A DNA stretch of 64,000 nt, taken from Siphonodentalium dalli. Lineage: Eukaryota > Mollusca > Scaphopoda > Gadilida > Siphonodentaliidae. The first letter of the stretch is position 1; the number at the start of each line of letters is the position of its first letter. Under the pieces are notes generated by a model, which made no database searches, was not told where the DNA came from, and saw only the letters and a list, made by a program, of their open reading frames with translations. The stretch lies in assembly GCA_032622095.1 (NCBI GenBank), contig CP136066.1:94073319-94137318 (forward strand), read 5' to 3'. A program made the position numbers and the translations under genes. This document shows, piece after piece, positions 22,307 through 33,608 of the stretch.

Positions 22307-24270
22307 TGGGGAACCAGATCAGCTTAGTTGGTTCTACAAACTGTCCCACTGGCGGAACCAATAGAGTTGGTTCTTCACAGTCGAAGAACCAATTGGTTCT
22401 TTATCCATTCATTGAAGAACAAACAAAGAACCAATTGGTTCTTGGTTGACGAAGAACCAAATGGTTGATGAAGAACCAAATAAGAAATTACTACAATTAC
22501 CAAACTGTCCCAGTGGCGGAACCAACAAAGCTATTTGGTTCTTCACAAGAACCATGCAGTTGGTTCCACATAACTTTTCTTGGTTCTTCACGAAGAACCA
22601 AATCATTTCGATTAATTGTCTTGGTTCTTCACGAAGAACCTAGTTATCCGGGGCAATTCCAAGAACCCAAAAGTCCAATTTGGTTCTCCGCGAAGAACCC
22701 ATCTGGTTCTTCGGGAAGAACCAGATGAGCTTCTCACGGAGAACCAAATCGGATCCCAACGAAGAACCGATCGGTTTTCCTTCAAGAACCTATATCTGGT
22801 GCTTCGCAGATAATCGATTTCCCTCCTCAAAAGCTAGCAAACAATTCGGAAACCAAAACGAGTCCATCATGTGCAATGTCAATGTGCAATGTCATCATCA
22901 TCATAGCTGTCGTCATCGTTGTAATCACCATAGTACGGCTGTCGTCGTCGTGTCATCATAATCGATGCCATTGTCGTAGTCATCATAATCATCATCATTG
23001 TCGTGAACATCATCACCATCATCGATGTCGTCGTAGTGGTCATCATTATCATCGCTGTCATTGTGGTTATTATCATCATCATCGCTGTCGTCGTAGTCAT
23101 CATCATCATGATCGCAGTCGTCGTAATCACCATCATCGCTGTCGATGTCGTAGTAATCACCATCATCGCTGTCGATGTCGTAGTCATTATCATCGCTGCC
23201 GTCGTCGTAGTCACCATCATCATCGTTGTCGTCGTGGTCATCATTATCATCGCTGTCACCGTCGTGGTAATCACCATAATTGCTGTCGTCGTCGTTGTCA
23301 CCACCATTGCTGTCGTCGTCAAAGTGATAAATAGATGATGTTAAATTGTTGACGATGACGACGAAAACGAGGACGGCTTTAATGCGTACGGATGGTGAAG
23401 ATGATAGCGATGATGGTGACGACAACAACTATATATACGACAACTTCGTTGGTGATCGTAATTGACACAGATGGCGTCGATGAAGTCGACGACGACGATA
23501 ATAATGACGATGTCGACATCGATGGCTATTATAATGATGTTGACCATGTTGCTACACGACGACCGTGATGATGGTAATAATTAGGATGATGCTGGCATGC
23601 TGCCAATAGCGGAGATGATGATTATGACGACAACGACGACAGCGATAATGATGATAACGAACAGTGAGTATGATGACTACGACAACATCGATGATGAGAT
23701 GACGATGATGATGGTGACTACGACGACAACCTCGATGATTTTGATGACTACGATGACAGTGATGATGATGACTTAGACGACGACAGCGATGATGATGGTG
23801 ACTTCGACTATGACATCACTGATGATGACTACGACCGTGCGACGGCGATGACTACGACGCCAGCGATGATGTTGATGACTACGACGAAGACAGCGATGAT
23901 GACAACGGCTATTATGATAACTACGATGACAGCGATGGTCATGACGACGAAGACGACAGCGATGATAATGACTACGACGACAACGGTGACTCAGACGAAG
24001 ATAGAGATGGTGACGGTGATGATGACGACGGCATTGGCGATGACGACTGCGATGGTGATGAAGATGCTTACGATGATTACGATATCGACGATGATAATGG
24101 CGACGAAATCGACGACGATGATTGAAGTTTAGTTGTAAATAATCCGTCTGTCCACTTTTGGTTCTTCAATTCTCAAGAACCAAAACAGCAGTAATTGTAG
24201 GTAATTTTGGTTCTACAACTGAAGCATGAAGAACCAACTACTGGTTCTTCAGCTTGGTTCCCGGGCCTCT
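22307..24270. mobile_element. Foldback-like structure with GAAGAACC arms and a triplet-repeat core
   Basis: The left arm (about 22310-22800) has many GGTTCTTC / GAAGAACC palindromic motifs. A shorter inverted set lies at 24155-24265 (CTCAAGAACC, CATGAAGAACC, CTTGGTTCCC). The two arms enclose the low-complexity core. AACAATG occurs at 22300-22306 and at 24276-24282, a possible but weak target duplication. No coding for mobility is seen. Confidence 0.5.
22890..24125. repeat. 1.2-kb imperfect triplet repeat, inverted about its middle
   Basis: Up to about 23338 the + strand is built of ATC/GTC/GTT-type triplets; from there to 24125 it is GAT/GAC/GAA-type. The two halves are complementary in composition, so the DNA can form a very long imperfect hairpin. 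Translating the purine-rich strand gives Asp-rich peptides. The longest such frame is on the minus strand at 22925-23428, with a hydrophobic AVLVFVVIV segment ahead of the acidic run. Confidence 0.75.
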
Positions 24271-24282
24271 TTTTTAACAATG

Positions 24283-25034
24283 CAGGCTGGACTTTCTGCT
24301 GCCAGCTAGCACAGGTCTACGCATAATGTGAAGAAATATTATTAAATTTATTTATTTGAGACTTTTGTAGTGGGATTCATTTAGTCCATATTCATTTGAA
24401 AATTGTCTAGATCAAGCCAGAATGAATTGTAACTGACAAAACACTTCAATAAAAAATTGTTAGATTTAATTAAGGAAATACACAACGGTCAGATCAAACT
24501 CCACGCAGCGACCTCTCCGTTATCACTGCGATAGATCACTGCCAGAAGGACGGTATTTGCGGACCGATACATCTATTTTACGTATCGTCGGAACTATATT
24601 TAGTCATCTATTATCTTATTTTGACCATCAAAAGTTCCAATAATGGTAATTCTTTCAGCATTGATAAGAACAATATGAACTGAGCCAGACATAGATGATT
24701 TTAATCCTAAAAACATAAAACTAGAAGATCATGTCAGAAATCCTTACCAAATGTCCTTGTGGCAGTGGTATATCAGCGGAGCGACGGAAGATAACTCTGC
24801 CTGGGGTTTGCGTTCAGATATAGCGTAGCGAGGGACTGAACTCTGTTTTGCAGCTTGACACGGTCATTCAGTTTAGAAGTTTTGTGTCTACTTGTAGCAT
24901 ACGGAACTTGTTGTAAATCGACCAACTACGCGCCATTGCCGGACGGCTTTATATGACTTCCCAATGTGCCTTACTGGCTGCATGAGTCACTGGGACCACC
25001 CCTTGTGACAAAATACAATAGTATAACCAGCCAT
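24283..25034. other. No gene recognised
   Basis: No repeats shared with the rest of the window and no convincing coding signal. Confidence 0.45.
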
Positions 25035-25201
25035 AGTATACTATGGTATGTAGTGGCATTACTATGGTATACCATAGTACACTACATTGTAACTATAATG
25101 AAAAGAAATGAGAATTTGTTCACGCTCACCGAGTTAAGCACATATCAAGCAATAAACACTCATACTGAGTCCCTGCCACCATAACTCTCATATATATAGT
25201 A
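25035..25201. repeat. Left copy of a perfect 167-bp direct repeat
   Basis: Identical by eye to 25725-25891 and ending TATATATAGTA exactly at the CTAG of Helitron-like unit 7. It contains the palindrome ACTATGGTATACCATAGT. Confidence 0.9.
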
Positions 25202-25724
25202 CTAGCCGATGAGCCCGACGTTTTCCGGGCTATTCAAAAACCAAATTTCAAGTCGATAGCTCTACCCAGCGCTATTCGAAAACCAAATTTCAAGTCGATC
25301 GCTCTACCCGTTTCCGAGATCTGGTCTGCGCATGCGCGAAGCTGGCGTCGCACGGGCTCGGCGACCCGATAAAATTCGTATCCGGGGCAAGATACATTCA
25401 CATACCAAATTTCAAGTCGATAGCTACACCCGTTTCCGAGATCTCGTCTGCGCATGCGTGAAGCTGGTGTCGCACGGGCTCGGCGACCCGATAAAATTCG
25501 CATCCGGGGCAAGATACATTCACATATCAAATTTCAAGTCGATAGCTCCACCCGTTTCCGAGATCTCGTCTGCGCATGCACGAAGCGGGCGCCGCACGGG
25601 CTCGCCAATACGACAACGACGACCGCCTGGTCAAACTACACACACGTACCAAGTTTCGTCCCGATCGGTCAAGAATCGTAGATTTGTATTAATGACAGAC
25701 AGACAGACAAACAAACATACATAC
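25202..25724 (-). mobile_element. Helitron-like unit 7
   Basis: CTAG, then the AGCCCGAC/TTCCGGGCT stem (one base changed from the array units), a partly repeated head (25244-25290) and about three 122-bp repeats. The tail stops at ACATACATAC and lacks the usual CTTCAAAATATAT...TCT end. The right-hand 167-bp copy begins at once. Confidence 0.7.
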
Positions 25725-25891
25725 AGTATACTATGGTATGTAGTGGCATTACTATGGTATACCATAGTACACTACATTGTAACTATAATGAAAAGAAATG
25801 AGAATTTGTTCACGCTCACCGAGTTAAGCACATATCAAGCAATAAACACTCATACTGAGTCCCTGCCACCATAACTCTCATATATATAGTA
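25725..25891. repeat. Right copy of the perfect 167-bp direct repeat
   Basis: Begins AGTATACTATGG directly after the microsatellite tail of unit 7. With the left copy it gives a 690-bp period of 1.24 copies. Confidence 0.9.
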
Positions 25892-26035
25892 TACTGTAAT
25901 ACAACCTAGTATAGAACATTAAACTGTAAAACAACTCTAGTATACACCAGTACAGTATGAAATCATATTAAGTGTATTAGAATTACCCTTAATCATAATT
26001 GACTGAGATATGTCAAAGGTTTCACCCATCTCAAC

Positions 26036-26175
26036 CTATATATATAAAAGAGTAGGATCTGGATGTCCGTCTGTCTGTCATGTCAGTCTATCCAGATTTT
26101 TCTCCCAGATTTGCTGGTCCGATTTCAACCAAATTTGGTGTGGTGACTCGGGGTATCCTGACGGAGGTTATAACA
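26036..26175 (+). repeat. Unclassified dispersed-repeat end
   Basis: A TATATATATAAAAGAG start followed by GTCCGTCTGTCTGTC and a CCAAATTTGGTGTGGTGA segment resembles the microsatellite-bearing end of the Helitron-like units, in the opposite orientation. The other end was not found. Confidence 0.3.
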
Positions 26176-26201
26176 GCATTAGTTACTCAAAAGTCACGGT
26201 A

Positions 26202-26331
26202 TGCTTGATGTGATCTTCAGATAGTATAGATTCCTCAAGGTTGTGTATCAGCTTAACAATTAAGTAGTTTTCTGTGTAGGTCCATCTAAACTTTCCACCT
26301 CCTGACATAGCTCAGACGTGGAAACCCCTTA
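26202..26331. repeat. Family F dispersed 130-bp repeat, copy 1
   Basis: TGCTTGATGTGATCTTC to GGAAACCCCTTA; about 90 percent alike by eye to 40530-40659. There are no inverted ends. It contains AACAATTAAGTAGTTTTCT and CTTTCCACCTCCTGAC. Confidence 0.75.
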
Positions 26332-26689
26332 AAGGTATCTTCAAATGAGTTTGAGATCTTCAAATATTTGGAGATATATCAGGATAAATCAGTTGAAATC
26401 CTTTAACTCTTTTGCTGCCACCCCGCCATACCCCCTCCCCGGTGCCAAGCATTCTGGATGTAAATACAAGTGTTTTATGTATATATGGGTAATGCAATGA
26501 CTATCGATTAATAATTGATGTACTGGTATTTAGTTGAAACTTCACGTGTGTATATATGACAATGACCTATCACCAGCCGCTATGGAAACCCATTCAAGGT
26601 CACAGGGGTCAGCACAGGGGGTCACGTGACCTTGGTAGCCATCTTGGATTTGCTTTACTTTATGTTTTATGTCATATCCTACTTTATTG

Positions 26690-26795
26690 CCCTTTTCCTT
26701 GTTTCTGGTCATCTTTTCGATTGCCTCGGCCATTTTGAATGTATGTTAGTCATCAACTCGAAACCACGTGATTCCCCACTGTGATACTAAAAGAA
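26690..26795. repeat. Family H fragment
   Basis: CCTCGGCCATTTTGAATGT, CATCAACTCGAAACCACGTG and ATTCCCCACTGTGA match one end of the foldback at 49799-50294. Confidence 0.6.
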
Positions 26796-27328
26796 ATGAT
26801 TTAGATGGCGTCATCTTTCAGTTCCAATTTTAATAACGCGAACTCTATACTACAGTATTAAAAATAGTAAATAAACATACCATATATCGATCGCATGACA
26901 GTACTCATAGAACTTCAGGAGTGGCATGACCTTGACTGACCTTTCTTCTAAATTGTCAGCACACACCAGCACTCTATAGAAAATAACCGAACCGTAATGC
27001 AATAAAACATTAGAATTACATCCGTTATACCAGATGCACCCCTGTTATCTGCAGATTTTGAGGTACATGTATCTGTATGGGGGTGGTTTGATATCAATAT
27101 GTGACTCCTGCACTTTCCCTCTAATTCCATTGTCCAATATTTTGTTCATTTGTGTACATGTATTGTGACCATGGACATACCAACAGTGTGGGGGGTGGTG
27201 GTCTTTGTTCAAAATTTTCAAAATCCATACTGACAAATCAGTTGGAAATTTCACACTTGAAATAGGTTAAAATTTGTCTGATAGTATGATTGGTGAACCA
27301 GTATTTATTGTGAAAATTTCTTGGTTTT
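26796..27328. other. No gene recognised
   Basis: AT-rich unique-looking spacer at the start of the palindromic-element domain. Confidence 0.45.
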
Positions 27329-27424
27329 CTTGGTGATGCTAGCCCGTCCTGTGGGGTTAGCGTCACTAAATTCACACTCTGGGGACCTCGTTCTGCAAAT
27401 GTCAGACACACTAAATCCAGGCAA
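27329..27424. mobile_element. Family B fragment, one terminal hairpin
   Basis: TGGTGATGCTAGCCC to CACACTAAATCCAGGC. The left side of the hairpin is truncated and the internal region is missing. Confidence 0.65.
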
Positions 27425-27445
27425 GGTTATCATAAATGCATCTGC

Positions 27446-27620
27446 TACAGTAATGCCCTAAATAATCGACTCCTTAACCACAGCAGAACTATGGGAAACT
27501 TTTCAGGATTTAGTCAGAAATATGGATGAGTGGCAACAAGCCATATTTCCGACTAAAACCTGAAAAATTACCCATAATTCTACTGTGGTTAAGGAGTCGA
27601 TTATTTAGGGCATCACTGTA
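27446..27620. mobile_element. Family A palindromic MITE, copy 1
   Basis: Ends TACAGTAATGCCC / GGCATCACTGTA: CAGT-type termini bordered by TA, as in Tc1/mariner-type elements. The whole element is one long inverted repeat with no coding. The centre of the palindrome is deleted here, so it is about 40 bp shorter than the full-length copies. Confidence 0.8.
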
Positions 27621-28029
27621 TCATATATTCTTACCTTAAGACAAAATTTGGACTGAAATGGCTATCAGTTGGGACATTTTCAAGGTAGGGCTTTTTAACC
27701 ATGGAAAAGTGAAAAAATGTCCAATTTGTGTTTGAAAAGTTAACATTTTATTCACAGTCTGCATGTCCACATTCTCAAAACAAACGAAAATATCAACACT
27801 TTCTTTGAAGCTGGAGACTCAACATACAACAATTGCCAGTGTTAGATCCAACTGTGTAGTACTTCCATTGCCAAACAATGAGACAGCAGGCTATTAGTAG
27901 TGGAAAAATTATCCAGTGATAGTAAAACAATAATTTATTATTAATAAATTCTGCACAGCTTTATCAGTTAAGATGCTGCGTTTGAAATTTCCCTGGTGAT
28001 TAATGATCCTGTGAAAACTGTTACAATGA
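27621..28029. other. No gene recognised
   Basis: Spacer between a family A and a family B element. Confidence 0.4.
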
Positions 28030-28498
28030 CCAGGGCTGAAAATATTGTGCAGGACATTCACAGAATGAGGTCCCCATAGGGTGAATTTAGTGACGCTACC
28101 CTGCACAACAGGCTAGCATCACTAGATTCGCCTTCCAGTGACCTCATTCTGCTTCATCTTCCCAGTTTGGATATTATCTTTATAATAAAATTAACAAGTG
28201 TTTGAGTTTCTTTAGAAACTTCATTAGAAACTATCTTTTCTTTTTTAGTTTAGTTTCTCTATATCCCCAAATTGGCAGACGACACAATGCATAATTGATG
28301 TGCCAATGCATGTACATCACCATCTGGGAACTTAAATCCGAGTCTAGGTCTCCCATAGCAGATGACGGCATGCACAATGAGGCCACCCGAGCTATATTTG
28401 CACCCTTTAGTTGGCATTTATAGCAGGGTAGCATCACTAAATTCACCATCTGGGGACCTCATTCGGCAAATGTCCTGCGCCATAAATTCAGGCCTGGC
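28030..28498. mobile_element. Family B element, full copy
   Basis: The inverted ends CCAGGGCTGAA / TTCAGGCCTGG each lead into a palindrome of about 90 bp (CAGAATGAGGTCCCCA ... CACTAAATTCAC). The conserved middle carries TTAGTTTAGTTTCTCTATAT and CAAATTGGCAGA. It is 469 bp with no coding. The superfamily is unknown. Confidence 0.75.
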
Positions 28499-28528
28499 CA
28501 TGACCTTGTTTAGACTATTCAGAGAAAA

Positions 28529-28719
28529 TAGCAGTAATGCCCTAATTAATCAACTCCTTAACCACAGCAGAATTATGGTTAACTTTTCAGGATTTAGTCG
28601 GAAAAGCTCCCTGAGAGCTTTCCGATGAATGGCAATAAGCCATATTTCCAACTAAATCCTGAAAAGTTAACCATAATTCTGCTGTGTTTAAGGGGTCGAT
28701 TATTTAGGGCATTACTGTA
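28529..28719. mobile_element. Family A MITE, copy 2
   Basis: Begins TAGCAGTAATGCCC. The left arm has lost its inner part, leaving a short loop around GAAAAGCTCCCTGAGAGC. Confidence 0.8.
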
Positions 28720-29389
28720 TATAGTGATTTTACCCTACCATGCTTATGGAAGTGTAGTTAGTCAGCCGTGCTTGAAGTGCGACATTGAACCTAAATCTGA
28801 CTAGCGAGATGCTGGGTCCCAGTATCGAATACTCACGGAAAAACACCATCACATCCATACTAAATTTTAGCTGCCTTTATCTACTGTCCTTTTGTTTTAT
28901 ATCAACATATGGTAGTCAATATAAGGTACAAAACACACCCTACATCATGAACAATGATATCTTCTGTCAATAAATTCTGTTACTCATTGGGCTTCTAAAA
29001 TGTTGTCTCTGGCATTTCATAAAAGTGTTTTTAGAAACTCTTGGTTTCCATTACATTATAGATCCTTACAGAACTTTGTCAATTTTTCAAGTATACATGA
29101 TATTTCTTGGGAAAAATCATGTTCTAACATTTTGTTTTTGAGTTTACAATGAAAAATTTATCATTTTGAAGAGGCATGGCTTGAGGGCGTTTCCTCCTTT
29201 GCATGGGTGACGTAGACTAATCAAACCAATGGAAATCATCAAAACTAAGACATAGTATTGCACGATTCAGCAACTGTTATTTATAAAATGTTGTATAATA
29301 AATATGTTTTTCTCATCAACCAGGAGAAATATGAATATGAAAGTTTATCTTTTATAAGAACTGTGATATAAGGGATTATCATGCAAAGG
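28720..29389. other. No gene recognised
   Basis: No shared repeats. A 62-codon frame at 28785 is unsupported. Confidence 0.45.
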
Positions 29390-29601
29390 TACAGTAATGC
29401 CCTAAATAATTGACTCCTTAATCACAGCAGAACTATGGGTAATTTTTCAGGATTTAGTCGGAAATATGGCTTGTCATTCATCGGAAAGCTCTCAGTGAGA
29501 GCTTTCCGATTAATGGCAACAAGCCATATTTCCGACTAAATCCTGAAGTTACCCATAATTCTGCTGTGGTTAAGGAGTCATTTATTTAGGGCATTATTGT
29601 A
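29390..29601. mobile_element. Family A MITE, copy 3
   Basis: Full-length palindrome. The loop is CTCTCAGTGAGAG, and the last base changes give ATTATTGTA at the right end. Confidence 0.85.
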
Positions 29602-30032
29602 TTGGTAGATACCAATGCTATTTCCAGAGATAAATAGTGTTTGTGTCTCCCGTAAAATTTTAGTTTTAAAGATACGACTCTTTAGAAGCCCTCCGACGTA
29701 CTCTCAAGCTTGCAAGTCATTTTTACCAAAACGGACAGGTTCAGATTGCAGAACCAAAATAATATAACAACAGTGTTCTTGTCAGTGAAATAAATTTAAT
29801 CAATAACATAACATAAATTTATTAAACATCACATTTCTACCTAACTAATGACTGAGAATTTTTGCTGCTGTGGAGTTCCTTATTTTGTTATCATACCTCA
29901 CAGATAACGTATATATTTTTGCTGCTGTGGTTTTCATCTTTATAATAAGATTGGTTTCTGTTTGTAGGCTTCAAAACTTTCCTATGTGAAGAAATAAAAA
30001 ATTGAAACTTTATTCCTCTGATCCCACAAGAC
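29602..30032. other. No gene recognised
   Basis: AT-rich spacer. TTTTTGCTGCTGTGG occurs twice (near 29860 and 29918). Confidence 0.4.
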
Positions 30033-30196
30033 TACAGTAATGCCCTAAATAATCGACTCCTTAACCACAGCAGAAGTATGGGTAATTTATCAGGATTTCC
30101 GATGGATGGCAACAAGCCATATTTCCGACAAAATCCTGAAAAATTACCCATAATTCTGCTGTGGTTAAGGAGTCGATTATTTAGGGCATTACTGTA
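30033..30196. mobile_element. Family A MITE, copy 4
   Basis: Shortened copy: the left arm jumps from CAGGATTT into the middle of the right arm (CCGATGGATGGCAAC). Confidence 0.8.
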
Positions 30197-30288
30197 CATA
30201 CTGTAATGATCTGTTCATCATTACAGGGATCTTTAGACCATAAGCAGAGACAGGCTGAATAACACATTTGGGTTAATTAGTATGGATG

Positions 30289-30535
30289 TTAACCTTTTTC
30301 TTTACTAAATACTCATTGATGAGTAGTTCCCTTAGGAAATGTTCATATAATAAGATCAACAAATTACCATATTATCTAAACATTTCCCACCAATGATTAT
30401 GAATTTAAACAAATCTATTTTCCTGTTTGTTGTCTACTTTTGTATTTTGAACACCCCTCCAAATTAATAATAAACCATTCCAATATACACTGTTATAACT
30501 ATGTGGGAGAATCTATTTAGTATTAGACAGGGTTA
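30289..30535. mobile_element. Family E TTAA-type element, nearly complete
   Basis: TTAACCTTTTTC to GACAGGGTTAA. The order of internal blocks is: TACTCATTGATGAGTAG, the inverted pair around GTTCA/TGAAC(A/T), TTGTTGTCTAC and CACCCCTCCAAATTAAT. Ends of the form TTAA-CCC are those of piggyBac-type elements. Confidence 0.65.
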
Positions 30536-30557
30536 AAATAATAAGTTAAAAAACAGT

Positions 30558-30740
30558 GCCATGAATTACCAATCTGTTGTCATTTAAAGGTTATTCTGTT
30601 AGCCATGAATTACCAATCTTTTGTCATTTTAAAGGTTATTCTGTTGGCCATGAATTACCAATCTGTTGTCATTTAATGGTTATTCTGTTGGCCATGAATT
30701 AACAACAACCTGTTGTCATTCATAGGTCGTTCTGTTTATT
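30558..30740. repeat. 44-bp tandem repeat, four copies
   Basis: Copies start GCCATGAATTA at 30558, 30602, 30647 and 30691; the fourth is the most diverged. Confidence 0.85.
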
Positions 30741-31539
30741 GAAAGTTTTGCCTGTTCCAGAAACCAATAGAACAAAAATAAAATAAAATTCAAGAAATAT
30801 GAAAAGTTGAAATATCACTGAATATCAACAAAAAATCATAACCTGAGGTAAGACAGAGTAGCACTGCATTTGTAAGCAAACATTTTATATGTGTACAATA
30901 ACCAAACTGTTTGTGTCTGTTAACAGGACAAAGAATTGAGAACAAAACTCATTCTTATGATCTATAAATCAAAGGTCAAATTGCACATGGGTCAACCATC
31001 TGTCAAAACTAATTTCATGGAATATGCACCTATGAAATATTACACTTGGTAACAGTCAATTAGATAATTTACTCTGTTAAACATTGAGCATAATCCAAAA
31101 TATAGGACATTTTAAATAAAAACATGTCTTCGTCAAAATTTAAAATCTTTTGCTATTTCCCAAATTGGAATACATGGTTGTTTACAGAATTTAGAGATTA
31201 GAATCAAATATAAACAAAATTTAAGTCTTTGTCTGAATTTAACTCTTTTTGTTTTGTTGCCATATTAAATATCGGAAAATTAATGTAAAATAATGAATAT
31301 TCATGATTTTCAGAAATTTTTAGAAAGCATGGTCACATGTGAGTCTGTTGTTTGTCACATTAAACAATCTGACAGCATTCATAACAGCCAGGTGGCTTCA
31401 TATCACACTTGGAACCAGACTAGTCAGGTTCCTCCAATCTTATCTGACTTAGAGGTAGACAAGTCATAAACAATACATCTGGCAGAAATTAGACAGATTC
31501 AGATAAATATACCTCTACAAGCTGTGGTTCTTTCCTGTA
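30741..31539. other. No gene recognised
   Basis: Very AT-rich spacer without shared repeats or coding signal. Confidence 0.45.
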
Positions 31540-31798
31540 TTAAACCCTTTAATGGCGGAAGCTGCACTGCTGCAGCATTAAAGATCATGTGCCAGTGCAT
31601 TCTCTTATATATGCAAGTCTCCCATAGGGAGCCTCGCATATATAAAAGAATGCACTGGCTTGTCAAGGTAAATACTGTTAGGCCAATGTATTCTCTTATA
31701 TATGCGAGGCTCCCTATGGGTGACTTGCATATATAATGGAATGCATTGGCACAGGGTTTTCACAAAATTTCAGGAAGCTCCAGTCATGGAAGGCTTAA
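31540..31798. mobile_element. Family J TTAA-type element, full copy
   Basis: TTAAACCCTTTAATGG to ATGGAAGGCTTAA. Inside are two near-perfect hairpins built on CATTCTCTTATATATGC / GCATATATAAGAGAATG. They are separated by AAGGTAAATACTGTTAGGCC. Confidence 0.75.
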
Positions 31799-32302
31799 AC
31801 TGATGTTGAACACTCTTCTGGGGTGTTCAGAAAAAAATAGCAAATAATCTTGTCCAAAGCAGTTATTTTCGTAAATTTTACATCCAGATAGGCAGAATGC
31901 GAAAAAGCTCACATAGATATACCTAAATCTATCTAATTTCATTTCAAACTGTTTGGTCAGATTCACAGAGGTAAGAAAGCATATTGTTAGCTACCCATAG
32001 ATATTATAAAGTTATAATATACGCAAAGGTTCAAAACTGTAACAGAATCAAATTCACAAATTCTAAAAAAAAAATATTAGCCCTAAGTGTATTTAATTCT
32101 TCAAATAAAGAGACCTATTTCACTTCAAAATGATGCTTATTCTCCATCCTGTTGGCGCTCTCCAGCAAGGCAAAATGTCATTACAATTCAGATATTTTAC
32201 TCCGCTTCATCAGGAGTAAATCACGTTATTATGCCTTTATGTAGACACCTAATATACCAAATCTTCAGTTTTGTATGTTTTATTCACAGAAAAGGTTATA
32301 TG
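31799..32302. other. No gene recognised
   Basis: Spacer with no shared repeats. Confidence 0.4.
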
Positions 32303-32519
32303 TACAGTAATGCTCTAATTAATCGACTCCTTAACCACAGCAGAATTAAGGGTAACTTTTCGGGATTTAGTCGGAAATATGGCTTGTTGCCATTCATCGG
32401 AAAGCTCTCGGGGAGAGCTTTTCGATGAATGGCAACAAGCCATATTTCCGACTAAATCCTGAAAAGTTACCCAAAATTCTGCTGTGGTTAAGGAGTCGAT
32501 TAATTAGGGCATTACTGTA
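32303..32519. mobile_element. Family A MITE, copy 5 (full length)
   Basis: 217 bp with arms matching almost throughout and CTCTCGGGGAGAG at the loop. The outer arms read CTAATTAATCGACTCC. Confidence 0.85.
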
Positions 32520-32926
32520 GTCTTGAAATCGGATTTAAAAAAAAAATCATGCTGTTGTTGTAGTTGTAATTGTGGCTGGGAAGAGATACACCTTTAATCC
32601 ATGTATGGATGTTCCCACTTCAGTGCTAAAAGTATACACTCGAAAGGTCTATTTTTTATTTGTAAGCATGTTCTGACAATATAAGCAGAAACATATACAT
32701 ACAAATTCCAATTTATTCATTTTTAGAGATGTTGAGATGATATAATATCTGGACGTCCCTATAAATGGATGAATGGGAATCTCATAACTATCAACCTATA
32801 AGTATTATCAAAGTCAATTATGACTGACTTTCAATATGCACCATTTTAGAGTGAATGGTACTTCAGTTGAAGAAAATGATTGTTGACCATAAACTGATCC
32901 TCTGAGTTCACTGAACACAAGCCTGA
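32520..32926. other. No gene recognised
   Basis: Spacer with no shared repeats. Confidence 0.4.
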
Positions 32927-33372
32927 GTTTTATATAGTGTGCCTGTCATTTGCAGAATGAGGTCCCCAGAGGGTGAATTTAGTGATGCTATCCTGCATAG
33001 CAGGCTAGTATCATCAAACTCACCTTCTGGGGACCTCATTCTGCTTAGGCCTCATCTCTGGAAAGTTCTTTATTATCTATAGAAACTTCTTCACGAAGAT
33101 TCTATTTATTTTTTAGTTTAGTTTCTCTATATCCCCAAATTGGCAGATGACACATTGCATAATTGAGGTTACCATTGGGTGTACATCACAATATTTACCA
33201 TTTGGAAACTTCAATCTGAGCCTATGTCTCCCATAGCAGATGAGGCTATGCAGAATGAGGTCCCCAGAATGTGAATTTGGTGATGCTAGCCCACTATGCG
33301 GGATAGCGTCACTAAATTCACCCTCTGGGGACCTCATTCTGCAAATGACAGGCACACTAAACTCAGGCTTGG
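32927..33372. mobile_element. Family B element, full copy
   Basis: CAAGCCTGAGTTT to AAACTCAGGCTTG. Left hairpin about 32954-33050, right hairpin about 33248-33343, with the TATCCCCAAATTGGCAGATG core between them. The edges fit the copies at 35.7 and 54.8 kb. Confidence 0.8.
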
Positions 33373-33395
33373 CTAAGCAACTCAACTCTGACCAA

Positions 33396-33526
33396 TTAAC
33401 CCTTTCTTTATTGAATTCTAATTGATGAGTAGTTCCCTTAGGAAATGTTCAGATAATAAGTTCAACATATGACCATGTTGTTTGTTGAACTTATTATCTG
33501 AATATTTCCCACCAAGTAAGGGTTAG
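33396..33526. mobile_element. Family E element, short copy
   Basis: TTAACCCTTTCTTTA to AAGTAAGGGTTA. It consists mainly of the inner hairpin (AATGTTCAGATAATAAG / CTTATTATCTGAATATT) and starts only about 24 bp after the family B element. Confidence 0.65.
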
Positions 33527-33534
33527 AGTATAAG

Positions 33535-33592
33535 AATAGTTCTTTACCAGAATACCTCAAAGATGAGATTTGTTCTGGTAAAGAACTATTTG
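33535..33592. repeat. Short perfect hairpin
   Basis: ATAGTTCTTTACCAGAA pairs with TTCTGGTAAAGAACTAT across about 22 nt. Confidence 0.75.
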
Positions 33593-33608
33593 CATGATCT
33601 GACCCACT

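Noticed and set aside
22876-23338. His-, Ile/Val- and Thr/Met-rich frames of 111-152 codons
   Set aside because: These are other frames of the triplet-repeat tract and follow directly from its base composition.
25332-25874. 180-codon + strand frame
   Set aside because: It runs through the satellite, the microsatellite tail and the right 167-bp repeat, so it is a chance fusion.
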